Numbered from the stretch's first letter, positions 19,662 through 31,038 are shown. The stretch: DNA of 64,000 bases from Lolium rigidum (GCF_022539505.1 NC_061510.1:38093047-38157046); one strand, 5' to 3'. Made by a program: numbers and translations. Notes: generated from the sequence alone by a model not told the origin.

Positions 19662-22600
19662 ATGTCTAGCGAAGAATCTCTCCTCGCCTCCTCCGACGGG
19701 CTAACCGAAAATCTCGCCCGGATGGAAACTGAATCCGGAAAAGACCAAGAGGTCGGCACCTCCAGCCGGGCCCCCGGAAAAGATCTTTCCGGTATCACAC
19801 GCGGAGCCTGGAGAGGTTCCGATGTAACACAACACGAGATTGACTGGCTCTACCGTTCTAGGAGGATACCGGAGGGGGTCTCCTGCCGGCTTCCTGGCGA
19901 CGAGATCGAACCGGTGCTCGAACCCGGTGAGGTCGTTGTCTTTCTTGCTCACTTTGAGCGTGGCTTCGGCCTTCCTGCCTCCGACTTCTTCCGCCAATTC
20001 CTTGACTTTTATCGACTCCAGCCTCACCACCTTCCCGGCAACGCCGTTTTCTTCCTCTCTTGTTTTGTTGCCTTCATGGAAGGCTACATCGGCATCCGTC
20101 CCGCTCGCGAGACCTTTACCCGCTTCTTCTCTCTCCGGATCAACTCGGTCCAGGGCAAGGATATTCCCAAGCCCAAACCCCCCGTACAATGCGGGTCTTG
20201 TATCATCGGCTCCCGCCAAGGGAGCCCCTTTTTTAAGTTCAACGGCCTCGAGTCTTGCCGGTTGTGGCAGACGACGTTCTTCTACGTGAAGAACGATAGC
20301 GCCGCTGACCTCATTAATATGCCGGCCTTCAATCCGGCGCCGCCCACCAAGGTCAACTGGAACTACAACCCCGGTACGGATCACATAGAGACGAACCGGG
20401 TGGTACGCTTCATGGAGAAGCTGATGAAGGAGACCAACATCTGCTCCGATGATATCATCCGCACCTTCATCTGCTGCCGGGTGCTTCCTCTTAAGCGCCG
20501 TGCTCACAAGATAAGCGAGATGTACGGCCCTGGCGATCCCACCAAGATCACCGGCCTTCCCTTGAGCAAAGCGGATGTGGTCCTTAAGGCTAATCAAATA
20601 TGCCAAACGGACATGCCAGATGACTGGGAGTGGGGCTTTCTGCCTCTCAGCTCCCTTAACCCTCTAACCAAGGAAGTAAGAGATCGCGCCTCCCGCGTTG
20701 CTCTACCGGTAACTTTTATGCTATGGCTAACTGTCTTTCATTTTGTTTTTAGGCCAAGGACCGCTTCCCTCGCATCGAGTCAGATCGGCGAGGCCCTTGC
20801 CGGAAGCGCCCTTTGGACAAGGTTGATCCAGATCCCTTCGTCCCTTGGTACGATCTCAAGATGGGTCGCATCCCCACTCAGCGCCCTGGTAACCCCTCTT
20901 CTGCGGCTTCCGGTTCCGACGATGAGCTCACCATGCTTGAGGTAGTTTCCTCTTCCGGTCTCTCATATTTTGTTGCCTATTTCCTTCTGTAGACGCTCCC
21001 TCAGCTGGCCCCGAACCACAGGTCCACGAGCACGTGCCTCCCCTGCAGGCCGAGGTCGGGCATGAGTTCCTGGATAAGCTCATGCCCCAGAGCAAAAAGA
21101 ACAAGGCGCCTGCTCCTGACGCCGGCTCCAGCCAAGCTCCCCCCGCCAAACGCTTCCGGACGGAAGTCCTTGGGAGAAAAGAGACTGGCAGGAGGCGCTA
21201 CAAGCATAAGCAGATGCCGGTCTCTTCTGGGTAAGTTCTTTGTTTCTCTGTTTGCTTCGTTTTCCAAACTTTTCCTTTCTCTTTGCTATTTTTGATCTTT
21301 CCTCTCCTTTTTGTTCAGCCCTGCTCTCAAGCTGTCCAAGAGCGCCAGCGGCCCGAAGCCGTTGACCTCCGAGGGAACCGCAAGGGCCCCAACTCCTCCT
21401 CCTCAGTCAAGCCCGGTACCATCCGGTACCGGCGACCTCTCTGCCTCCCCTCTAGGAGGCGCCACAAGTGCGGGGCGCGCGGCCCCTACACCTCCTGATC
21501 ACCGCGCGGAGGAGGATCTCACCTCCCCTCCAGAGACCCAAGATACCGGCGCCAGCAACACCGGTGCCGACAACGAAGCTGCCGGGCGGAACCTTTGTTT
21601 CCTCTCGCCGCAAAGAAGAAGAAGAAGAAGCATTCCAGCTCTTCCCCCACCAAGACCACGCCGGATACTTCCGCGCCGGCCTCCTCTACACCGCCCTCAG
21701 AAGCTCCTATTCTTGAGCCTACTGGGGCCACTCCAACACCGCCACCAAGCCAAGGACCTTCCGCGGCCAAGCCGAAGCCGCCGCCCGAGACCCTCAAGAT
21801 CACAAAGTTCCTCAAGCCGGGGGCTTCCCGGGGAAAGGCCATGGAGGGCAGCGCCTCAGCCGGCGGCCCGCAGCCTCTAGTGCTGCACGTCAGCCTCGCC
21901 GCTGCTGCGGTCCAAGAAAAACCTTCCGGCCTCCTGGGCCGGATCGTTGAGCTGAAGCGCGAGGGCCGGGACCTGGGGCACCTTCTCCCCTACGCTCAAA
22001 AGTGGAACGATGCGGATATATCCGCATCCACCCGCGGCTTGGGGAAGGATCGGCTTCCGGCGCCAGACCCTGCTGGGCCCCGGTCCACCGAGGAACACTT
22101 CATGCGGCTCAAGCGCGCAGTGAAGGAGTTCGACAACGCGTGGCACGACGCCACCAGCAACGTGGTGGTAAGTTCCATCAATCTTTTTGCAACTTTTCTG
22201 TTGATGCCGGTTTCTTTCTTTCCGGATCTTGTCTATCTTCCCAGTCCCCGAGTTTCGTGTTGAGAGCATAGCTCTTAGCGCGAAACTTAAGCAAAAACTT
22301 GAAAAAACCGGCATAGCCAGTCCCCGAGTTTCGGGTTGAGAGCGCAGCTCTTAGCGCGAAACTTGAGCAAAAACTTAAAAACCGGCATGGCCAGTCCCCG
22401 AGTTTCGGGTTGAGAGCGCATCTCTTAGCGCAAAACTTAGGTAAAAGCATCGAAAAACCGGCTTCTTTCTCACACTGATCTTCCTTTGAACAGAGCACGG
22501 CGGATGCTCGGAAGCAGCTCTTCGAGGAGCTTCTCTGGGAGCATCGGGACCTCGCCGAGGCCCATAGCCACTGCCAAGGTTTGTTTCATATTTTCCCTCC

Positions 22601-23835
22601 GGCATCTTCTTACCGGAACGTTTTCTTTTCTAACACTTATGAACTTTTTGTTCAACAGCTGTCCCGGAGGCTACCATTGAAGCCCTCAAGGCCCAGATCA
22701 CCGCACTCCAAGGTATCGCTTTTTCTTTTTCGGTTAACTTGTTCTTTCCGGGCAACTTTTCCAACACTTTTCTTTCCGGTACCCAGGTGAAAAGGAGCAG
22801 CTCATCAAGGAGCACCACGAGGCATTGGATGCCCAGAAGACCGCCTCCGTGGAGCTCAAGGAACAGGCTATCCGGGCCGCGCTCCAGCATGACCAAGAGC
22901 TGAAGGATGCCAAGGCAGCAGCCGAGGCCAGGCTGGCGGAGGTTGTGGATGATTCCGCGAACTCCACTGCGGTGCTGAGGGCAGAGCTGGAGGAGGAGAG
23001 GAAGGCGCGGAAAGCGGCAGAGCGCCACATTGAGGTTATGACCACTGATCATAAGGAATATGATCGGCTGGTCATGCAGATTGATGCGCTGGCTCTCAGT
23101 AAGCTCTTGCCTTGTCCCTTCTTTCGCTTATAAGCTTTTTCTTTTTGGAAGTGTATTCGTGTTCCTTTTCCTTCCGGTAGATTGTTTTCCGGTATCTTAA
23201 GTTTATGCTTTTCCCTTCTTCCTGTAGAGCACTTCCCGGACTCTCAGACGCATGCCGTGAAAAAGGTGATGGAGGACCGGGTGGCGCGAAAGTTCCCCAA
23301 CATGGACGCGCACTGGGACGGGTACGACTATTTGGTCGCCCTTTCCGCTCGAGTTCAAGATATGCGCTCAGTGGACCGGCACCTTGCCGATCTGCCGGAC
23401 GTCGCCATCCAACTTTTTAAGGTGTTGTGGCCTGAAGAAGCAATGCCAGCCAACATCACCCTCACCGCCAACCGGCTAAAGGAGGCAGGGCGCCGCATTC
23501 ATGAGTGGCAGTGCTCCGCAGCTCGTGCTGGAGCCGACACCGCGCTGCGCGCCGCGTGCTCCTGGTACCCGGACTTGGATCTGGATGCTCTTCTAGGCGT
23601 GCGTGAAAACGCTCTCACCGATACGGACCCGATTCTTACCGCGAAGCGGCAGGATCGCGCCTATCGGCTTGCTGAGTACGCGCCGGCTCGCACCTTCATC
23701 CCCCCTCCTTCAGGCGTCAAGGACTACCTCAGCGATGAGGAGGAAGAAGAGGAAGGTGAAGATGAGGGTGCCGAGGATGTGCTGCCGGAAGCTCCCGAGG
23801 CCAATGCTGCTCCCCCTGAAGCCCCCGTTGTTTGA
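19662..23835 (+). pseudogene. Spliced antisense gene of the Tat element ('putative gypsy type transposon' protein)
   Basis: Eight coding exons fit: 19662-20675, 20753-20941, 20993-21230, 21319-22167, 22494-22578, 22659-22712, 22787-23098 and 23228-23835. All introns are GT-AG; phases agree at six of seven junctions. Exon 1 carries the conserved block GFGLPASDFFRQFLDFY...LPGNAVFFLSCFVAFMEGY...RPARETF, characteristic of the Pfam family named 'putative gypsy type transposon'. Exon 2 has KRPLDKVDPDPFVPWYD. Exons 3-4 are Pro/Ser/Lys-rich with a lysine run. Exons 5-7 form a long Ala/Glu/Lys coiled coil. The last exon ends with a very acidic tail (DEEEEEEGEDEG). Two frame breaks remain, at the exon 2-3 junction and near 21590, so this copy is probably broken or mis-sequenced. 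The start is the ATG opening MSSEESLLASS. The gene lies opposite the pol coding strand. No enzymatic role is known to me; DNA or RNA binding is only a guess. Confidence 0.75.
22241..22465 (+). repeat. Three tandem repeats (about 75 bp) inside intron 4 of the antisense gene
   Basis: CCAGTCCCCGAGTTTCG recurs at 22241, 22317 and 22391, each followed by a GAGAGCGCAGCTCTTAGCGC-like inverted pair and an AAAACTT stretch. The repeat accounts for most of the longest intron (22168-22493), while the other introns are only about 50-130 bp. Confidence 0.85.
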
Positions 23836-24542
23836 ACATTTACTGCGATAACAAGTTTACCTGCTCCTGCTTGCTTCATAACAAAACTCGTTAAATTCTA
23901 CCCCGGTATGCCGGGGTTTTATGATGTAAGATAAAACTTATCCTTTTGGTTGCGGTACAACTTTATGCCGGTGTCTTGTATACCGGTATCTTATTAAGCT
24001 ATGTTGGTTTGTTGACTTAGCACTTTGCTTATCGTTCCGATTTTGTCTTGCACTGCAACGATCCCGAAATTGTTTCCGCATCCAATTCGATGCACACTTG
24101 GCTCTTTTGCTTTGGCTCTGCCTACCTTCTCTGGGCGTTTTTGGCGTATGAGCACAAAGTTCTTTTACCAAGCAAGCACTTTCTTGAACTTAGAAATGAC
24201 TCGAAATTTTTGCAAAAAACCAGTACAACCGGGGTTAGTTAAATTTTCCAGATTGTTCTCTCCCGCTTTCCCTCTTCGCAGTTCATGTGCTTATCCCCTA
24301 CCGGTTTATCTTGCTTGCCATGAAGCCGGGTTGCGGACAGCAGCAGAGTCGAAGACTCCGGTAGGGTTTAGCACACTACTAAACCGGAAAGAAAAAAACG
24401 TTCAATAAGCAACCGGTAAACTGAAAAAATAAACATGTTACATGTAACTTTAGTAGGGGTAGTCCCCGAGACTCATTCGAGGTTCCGACATCTTTTATTC
24501 ATAGCAAATAAGGTACAAAAAGGAACTTCTTACACCACAACT
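23836..24542. other. Convergent 3' region between antisense gene and pol
   Basis: It lies between the stop of the plus-strand gene and the stop of integrase on the minus strand, so both transcripts probably end here. A CCCCGGTATGCCGGGG hairpin at about 23901-23917 may aid 3'-end formation. AGTCCCCGAG at 24461-24470 is another copy of the polypurine core. Small frames here are not convincing. Confidence 0.5.
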
Positions 24543-24848
24543 TCAAGAGTAGAAAGGACGCAACAGAGCTACATTCCACGGACGCTTGGTCTCCTCTCCG
24601 GACCTGTCCGCCTTTCCTTTCTTCCATTCCTGTGCATCAATCAGGTAATAGGCATCATTGTGAAGAGCCTTGCTCACAATGAAGGGTCCTTCCCATGGGG
24701 GGGAAAGTTTGTGCCGGCCTTCAGTGCGCTGCACTAGGCGTAGCACTAGGTCTCCTTCCCGGAACACCCTCGGGTTAACCTTCCGGCTATGATAGCGTCT
24801 GAGGTTTTGCTGGTAAATGGCTGTTCTTGCCAATGCTAATTCTCTTGC
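24543..24848 (-). pseudogene. Integrase C-terminal domain (Tat element)
   Basis: About 100 codons following the catalytic core. It contains RTAIYQQNLRRYHSRKVNPR, then FREGDLVLRLVQ and LSPPWEGPF, which match the GPY/F-type DNA-binding module of Gypsy integrases. It ends with ALLRPFYS and a natural stop at 24543. A single TAA at 24849-24851 separates it from the core domain, so it is continuous in frame with it apart from that stop. Confidence 0.8.
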
Positions 24849-25733
24849 TTATTCTAGCAAGTCCACATCGTTTTCTCGGGCCTCTTTCACCTCTTCTTCG
24901 GTATAGAGTTGCACCCTTGGTGAATCATGGAGAATGTCGGTTGGTATGACCGTTTCTGCTCCATAAACCATAAAGAATGGAGTGTATCCGGTAGACCGGT
25001 TTGGAGTTGTTCTTATACTCCACAGCACCGATGGTAGCTCATCGAGCCAACACCCCGGTGATTTTTCCACCGCATCGATGAGCCTTGGTTTGATACCGGA
25101 AAGTACCAAAGCATTTGTTCTTTCAACTTGGCCATTGCCTTGTGGGTGTGCCACTGAGCACAAATCCAACCGGATATTGTTGTCCTCACAAAATCTTTTG
25201 AACTCACCTTGAGCAAAATTTGTGCCATTGTCAGTGATAATGCTATGTGGGTAGCCATACCGCAAAATAACATCTTTTAAGAACTTCACCGATGTGCGCC
25301 CATCACATTTTGCAATGGGTTTCACCTCTAGCCACTTGGTGAATTTATCCACCATAACCAAGATGTGGGTCATGTTTCCCCTTGCGGTTTTGAACGGGCC
25401 AACCATGTCTAGGCACCAAACGGCAAACGGCCAAGTTAGCGGTATGGTCTTTAAACCGGATGCTGGGGTATGATTTTGCTTGGCGTACCTCTGGCACCCA
25501 TTGCATTTTCTTACCAGATCCTCCGCGTTTTCCAAAGCCGTGGGCCAATAGAACCCATGTCGGAACACTTTTGCCACCAGCGCCCTTGACGAAGCGTGAT
25601 GCCCACATTCCCCTCGGTGGATCTCCTCAAGCATTTCTTTTCCCTCTTCTGGTTCCACACATCTTTGGAGGACACCGGTAACACTTCTTTTGTACACCTC
25701 GCCATTGATGATGGTGTAAGCTTTGGACCTCCT
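24849..25733 (-). pseudogene. Integrase catalytic region (Tat element)
   Basis: The N-terminal zinc module reads HRGECGHH...KCNGCQRYAK. The catalytic DDE triad is visible as D in CLDMVGPF, D in IITDNGTNF, and E in HPQGNGQVERTN. These residues insert the linear cDNA into host DNA. Upstream of the ATG at 25697 the frame continues (SKAYTIINGEVYKR) to a TAG at 25734-25736, which splits it from the RNase H part of the polyprotein. The family context suggests CAG was the original codon. The domain itself appears complete. Confidence 0.88.
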
Positions 25734-28001
25734 CTAGATTCTTCTGGACTCACTTTCGTCAACCGGCAATGTGCCGTTGATCAGGAATTCCTTAATAGGT
25801 TTAACCCATGGTGGTGCCTCCCGAACCAGGAACACCGGTACGTCTATGTCCATGTTATCCACCAACATTGTTTCCTCCGGCACGGATGCAGCAGTCCCCG
25901 AGCTTACCGGAACAGTCCCCGAGCTTGTCGGAACAGTCCCCGAGCTTGCCGGAACAGTCCCCGGGTTTCCTTCATCAATATCCATTGGTACAACATGTGA
26001 TTCCGGTACAAAAATTGACTCCGACTCCGGACTCGGTTTGATCGATGGTACTCTTAAGTGTGCCAAGGCTATTCCAGGAGGAATTTCTTGCCTAGATGAG
26101 CCCAGCTTGGACAAAGCATCCGCGGCTTCATTTTCTGCACGCGGCACATGGTGAAACTCACACCCTTCGAAGAAGCCGGCAATCTTTTGCACGTGAAACC
26201 GGTATGAGGCCATGTTGGCATCTTTTGCGTCCCAATCTCCGGAATATTGTTGTACCACAAGATCTGAATCTCTGTAGCAAATGATCCGGTGTGCACCGAT
26301 TTCTTTTGCGACTTTAAGTCCATGGATCAAAGCCTCGTATTCAGCGACATTGTTTGATGCCCTGAAATGTACTTGAAAAACATACCGGAGATGATCCCCC
26401 TTGGGTGAGGTTAGCACCACACCGGCACCTAGACCCTCTTTGAGTTTGGATCCGTCAAAGTGCATCTTCCAGAAGATTCTCGTTCTTTGGTCTGGCGGCT
26501 TGTATTGCATTTCTGCCCAATCAACCAAGAAATCAGCTAAAGCTTGTGATTTTATGGCATCTCTTCTTTCATACACCGGTACGTATGGTGATATCTGGAT
26601 CGCCCACTTTGCAATCCTGCCGCTAGCATCTTTGTTGCACATGATATCGGAGATGGGTGCCTCACTCACCACCTTCATGGGGTGCTCCTCAAAGTAGTGC
26701 TTGAGCTTTGTGGCAGCCATGAACACGCCATAAGTCATTTTCTGGAAGTGTGGGTAGTTTTGCTTTGAGAGGAAGAGCACCTCGCTCAGGTAGTATACCG
26801 GCCTCTGGACGGTTTTTCCTTCCTCTTCTCTTTCTACTACCACAACGACACTCACAACCCGGTTAGTTGCTGCTATGTATAACAACATGGGCTCTCTTTC
26901 CAACGGCGAAGCCAGTATTGGCGCAGTGGCTAGCTTCGTTTTTAGCTCCTTAAACGTCGCGTCTGCCTGAGGGGTCCAGACGAACTTATCGGATTTTTTC
27001 ATCAGAGCGTAGAGTGGCAAGGCCTTTTCTCCCAACCTGCTTTTGAACCGGCTCAGCGATGCTAAGCTTCCGGTGAATTTTTGTACATCCTTAAGATCTC
27101 GCGGTATCGTCATTCTCTCGATTGCCCGGATCTTTACCGGATTGACCTCAATGCCCCGGCTTGATACGAGAAAACCAAGCAGCTTGCCGGCAGGGACACC
27201 GAAGGTGCATTTTGCCGGATTAAGTTTCATCCGGAATCTTCTTAAGTTATCGAATGTTTGCCAGAGATCGTCGATTAAGGTTTCTTTTGCCTTAGTTTTT
27301 ACCACGACATCGTCCACATAAACTTGCACATTTTTTCCGATTTGATCAAACAAACATTTTTGCATACAGCGCTGGTACGTTGCACCAGCGTTGCGCAAAC
27401 CAAAAGGCATAGTGACATAGCAATAAGCCCCGTGCGGGGTGATGAACGCAATTTTTATTTGATCTTCCTTTTTCAAGGGGATTTGGTAGAAACCGGAGTA
27501 AGCATCCAGGAAAGACAACAACTCACACCCGGCAGTGGAATCAATCACTTGATCGATCCGCGGTAAAGGAAAAGGGTCTTTTGGGCAAGCCTTGTTCAGA
27601 TTGGTGTAGTCGATGCACATGCGCCACACCTTTGGAGCTTTTGCTTCGAGGTTCTCATCTTTCTTCTTTTCGACCAGCACCGGATTGGCCAGCCACTCAG
27701 TGTGCAGTACTTCCACGATAAAACGGGCAACCAACAACTTTGTCACTTCTTCTCCAATGATTTTCCTCCTATCCTCAGCAAACCGGCGTAAGGGTTGTCG
27801 CACCGGCTTCGCATCTTTCCGGACGTTCAAAGAGTGCTCAGCCAGCTCCCTCGGAACACCTACCAAGTCCTCTGTCGACCAGGCAAAGATATTCCGATTC
27901 TCATGGAGGAAGCTGACGAGCGCGCTTTCCTATGCCTCACTGAGGCCGGCACCGATACGAACGGTGCGCTCAGGGAAAGCCGGGTCCAGCACGATGTCCT
28001 T
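25734..28001 (-). pseudogene. Reverse transcriptase, RNase H and second RNase H (Tat element)
   Basis: In order: an N-terminal SFLHENRNIFAW segment (with a TAG at 27930-27932), RT with WRMCIDYTNLNKACPKD, the FLDAYSGFYQI motif and the catalytic YVDD. The Gypsy-type RNase H follows but is weak (LYIAATNRVVSVVVVV lacks the usual acidic residue). Then comes a second RNase H with FDGSK, AEYEAL, YRDSDLVVQ and NEAADALSK, i.e. a full D-E-D-D set. This dual arrangement is described for Tat elements. Between this and integrase is a linker with a seven-residue repeat (GTVPxSS, three to four copies, encoded at 25893-25970). A continuous frame of 710 codons runs 25734-27866. Confidence 0.9.
25893..25970 (-). 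repeat. 21-bp coding minisatellite in the pol linker
   Basis: AGTCCCCG recurs at 25893, 25914, 25935 and 25956 with exact 21-bp spacing. On the coding strand it encodes repeats of GTVPxSS. Each unit contains the polypurine core TCGGGGACT or a close form. Confidence 0.9.
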
Positions 28002-29591
28002 TGTTTATTTTGTCGGTTTGAACGCCGGAGCGCTCAAGCTTGCACTCATTGCCGCTAAGCTCAATTGTGAAGACTGAGCCAGCGCAACTGCAGTTTGCAT
28101 CCTCCTCTTTTCCTCTGCGATCACCAGCGATTCTGCCAGATTTGATCCGGCGGAAGCTGTTTCCAGCGAAATCCTGTAATTTCCCACCACAGTTAAGGGT
28201 CCACGAGGTGCCGGCATCTTCATCTTGAGATACGCCGTGTGGGTCGAGGCCATGAAGGCTGCCAATGCCGGTCTCCCCAGTAGTGCATGGTACGGACTAT
28301 CTAGGTCCACCACCTCGAACTCAATGTTTTCAACTCGACAATTGTCACGTCCTCCAAACGAGACATCCACCCGGACTTTTCCAACCGGTGCGCAGGACAA
28401 ACCCGGAACGATTCCGTGGAACGTTGTACGAGTTGGCTGAAGCACGTTTTCTGTTATGCCCAGCGTATGCATGGTGTGCCGGTACATTGTGTTTATGCTG
28501 CTCCCATTGTCTATCAGCACTTTGCTGAACTTGACGCGAGTCGTTGGCCCTTTCATGATTGGGTCCACCACGAGAGCGTAACCACCCGGGTTAGGCATTA
28601 CCTTGGGGTGATCCTTGAGCGACCAGGAGATTTCCTGATCTGACCACTGCATGTATTTTGGTACTGCCGGCATCACTGCGTTCACTTCCATGGAATGGCG
28701 ATGTAGGCTCTGCCTGTCTGTCGGCTCAGTGATGAACACGACACAGCACACATCTGGATCTTCATAAACATTCCAGCCCAAAGGTGCCGGTGGAGGTGGT
28801 TGGCCGTGGCCCTCTCCCACCTGATTGACTTGCTGATATTGCTGCCTGTTTGGCTGAGGCTGTACCGGTAAAGCATTTGCTCCGGTGAGTGGTGGTGGTG
28901 GTGGTAGTTGTTGTTGCTGACGCAGCATATCTTGAGATGGTGGCAACATTGTGGAGCACCCTTGTGCTTGCGCATCTTTTACTGATCCCTTGAGCATCAA
29001 GTACTTGGTCCAAGAACAATCCTTTGTCAGGTGGTTCGACGGATGAGCCGGATTCGGTGTGTGCCACCGGCAAGGTTGATCCATGGCGGCTTCCATGGTG
29101 TATTTCACGGGTTCTTGCCAATTCTTTTTCTGGCCCCAAGGTTTCTTTTCGACCCATTGTTTCTTAGGACCCGCCCATGGCTGCGATCCGGTTTTCTGCC
29201 TCTGGCTGCCGCTGGCATCAGAGTTTTCTTGTACAGCAGCAACTTGCCGCGGAGCGTACCTTCGATCCGGGAAATCCTCCCTTCTCTTGTTGTTCCGGTT
29301 GTCCCGGTATTGCTCTTGGCGCTGCTGAGGCGGGTTTGACTGTTCCGGCTCAGCTTGTACCGCCGGTTGCATTGGATCTCCCAAAGCATAGTTATCCGTC
29401 ACACGTATCATCTCCGCCAAAGTTACCGGCATGTTCCGCTGTAGCTTTTGCCACAACGGCGAACCTCTGTGGCATCCATTGCAAAACCAAACTATGGCTT
29501 GCGCTTCTATCACCCCTTCACAAGAGTTTCTAATGGAGTTCCACCGGGTCAGGTAATCCCGGTCTGTTTCCTGCGGACGCTGCACGCACAA
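28002..29591 (-). pseudogene. Gag C-terminal part and protease (Tat element)
   Basis: The frame begins in the retrotransposon gag domain (MCVQRPQETDRDYLTRWN, then NSCEGV), followed by a basic, Gln/Pro-rich region. A zinc-finger-like CRWH...HPSNHLTKDC replaces a standard CCHC knuckle. The protease has VLIDNGSSINTMY as its active-site loop (D-N-G-S) and LLGRPALAAF near its end. It closes with a TAA at 28002-28004, after which the pol frame continues in phase, so the stop may be read through or a mutation. Upstream it joins the rest of gag through a frameshift near 29600. Confidence 0.85.
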
Positions 29592-30307
29592 AGCGAGCTG
29601 CCGAGGCTCGTGGGCCTCCGGTAGGTGCTACCGAAGTTACTCACAAAAGCTTCCTCAAAGTCCAACCAACCATTTATGCTTCCTGCCGGCAAGTTGTTCA
29701 GCCGCATTCTTGCCGGTGCCACTAAAAACGTTGGCACAATCCTCACGGCCCAACGCCGGTTTCCTCCTCCGGCTACACATCCTCCGCCGCCTGCGACGTA
29801 TACCGCGGTCACGTAGTCCGCGAGCCAATCTTCCGGCTTAGTGGTGCCATCATATGTTTTGGTGTCACGCGGCAACTGGAAGTTGCGAACCGGTGGTTGT
29901 TCTTTCATGATCCTTGGGCCAAAACACTTTGGACCCGGAGGACCCTCTGCCTCTATCATTTCAGACAGATACACTCTATCCAGACGGTGCCTCGCATCCC
30001 GTTTTGGCAGGTGTCTTTCTCCCACGCGCTCTCCCAATGGGTTCCGGTAAGCGGTGAGTCTTGTCGAGTCAGCTTCATCATAACGTTCCGGTACCGTGGC
30101 CCTTGCCTGCTGGTACCTTGGTGGAGGCATCTCCTCCTCATCATACGATGCCCTTGCAGCCGGATAGTTTTGCCCGGTTTCATATCTACCGGCATGATTG
30201 TTTCCGGCATAGCCTCCTTTGGCGTAGCCTCGATCTGCCCCTTGGCTTTTTCTACCGGCATCGTGTTGCCCGGCTTGTTGTTTTCCGGCAAGGACCGGAT
30301 CGTACAT
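29592..30307 (-). pseudogene. Gag core domain (Tat element)
   Basis: Contains RFxLP-like NFQLPRDTKTYDG, then PEDWLADYVTAV and LPAGSINGWLDFEEAFVSNF, the conserved core of the plant retrotransposon gag family. These proteins assemble the virus-like particle in the cytoplasm. A glycine-rich insertion (VAGGGGCVAGGG) lies within the core. The frame is displaced against both neighbours: by an indel near 30305 on the upstream side and one near 29600 downstream. Confidence 0.82.
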
Positions 30308-31038
30308 AGCTCATCTCGTCGTGCGTTCATCTCTTTTTCTCTCCTTCTGTCCGGATGGGGGGATGAGGCATGCCCATGGGACTTGCTTCCGGCATTCTTT
30401 GTTGAACGCGCGGATTTTGAGGCCGCAGCTTTGTTCAGCTTAGCCAGCTGCTCAGCATTCTGCTGCTCGATAGTTTCCAGCAGCTCTCTAACACGCTCTT
30501 GTTGTTTTGCCAAAGCATCTCCTGAAAGCGACTCACACAGCTCTACCGCAGCCTTAGCAGCTTTTATAGTTTTATCCGGGCTACTGTACTTAGGTTTCTC
30601 TACAACGCTCACAGATGCAGAGGTACTTTTGCCGGCAAGAACTTCCTTACGCAAATCCTGATCTAGATTGCGAGCTTTAAGCCGGTTCTCCGGTATCCTA
30701 GCAGCTTGAGCGCTAACAGAAGCAAAGCCATGGGCAGCGTTGTACTCACGTAGGGTTAGGTTCAGCTCGCGCTGCGCCCGGACGATGTCGGCGCCGTTCG
30801 CGAGCAGCTTCTGGCGTTGTGCCTCCAGCTCCGCCTGAGCCGCTGCCGGGTCGATGTTCTGCGCGATGGGCGTGGCCAGCACGTTCATCGCCGGTTGGAG
30901 TGGTGTTTCCGGTGGTGTGGAAGATGCTCCCGCAGTGCCAGCATCGCGCTCCAGCGGTGGTTTGGCCGCACGGGTCGAAGCCGCATGGCCAGCACCTTCA
31001 TCCACAGCCTCCTTGCCCGCACCGACCGCGCCGGCCAT
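30305..31038 (-). pseudogene. Gag N-terminal region (Tat element)
   Basis: The ATG at 31038 opens MAGAVGAGKEAVDEG. It is followed by Ala/Pro-rich sequence, an amphipathic Glu/Gln-rich part (AELEAQRQKLLAN) and a second helical stretch (KQQERVRELLETIEQQNAEQLAKL), probably coiled coils used in particle assembly. The frame ends by frameshift near 30305. The same frame is open upstream to 31383, through the PBS into the LTR, so the exact start is uncertain. Confidence 0.6.

Noticed and set aside
19701..20606. 301-codon minus-strand frame as a gene
   Set aside because: It is the shadow of exon 1 of the antisense gene and shows no domain.
19308..20945. A 545-codon plus-strand frame as one uninterrupted gene
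   Set aside because: The part before 19662 is leader sequence and the part after 20675 crosses a likely intron (GTAAGA donor, TTTTTAG acceptor). The spliced model restores the conserved continuation KDRFPRIES, which the raw frame does not.
21595..22263. Independent 222-codon gene with a Lys run
   Set aside because: It is the second half of exon 4 of the antisense gene in a frame shifted near 21590, plus intron sequence.
24025..24408. 127-codon frame after the antisense gene as an extra exon
   Set aside because: No splice sites in phase, and the acidic C-terminus with TGA at 23833-23835 forms a natural end.
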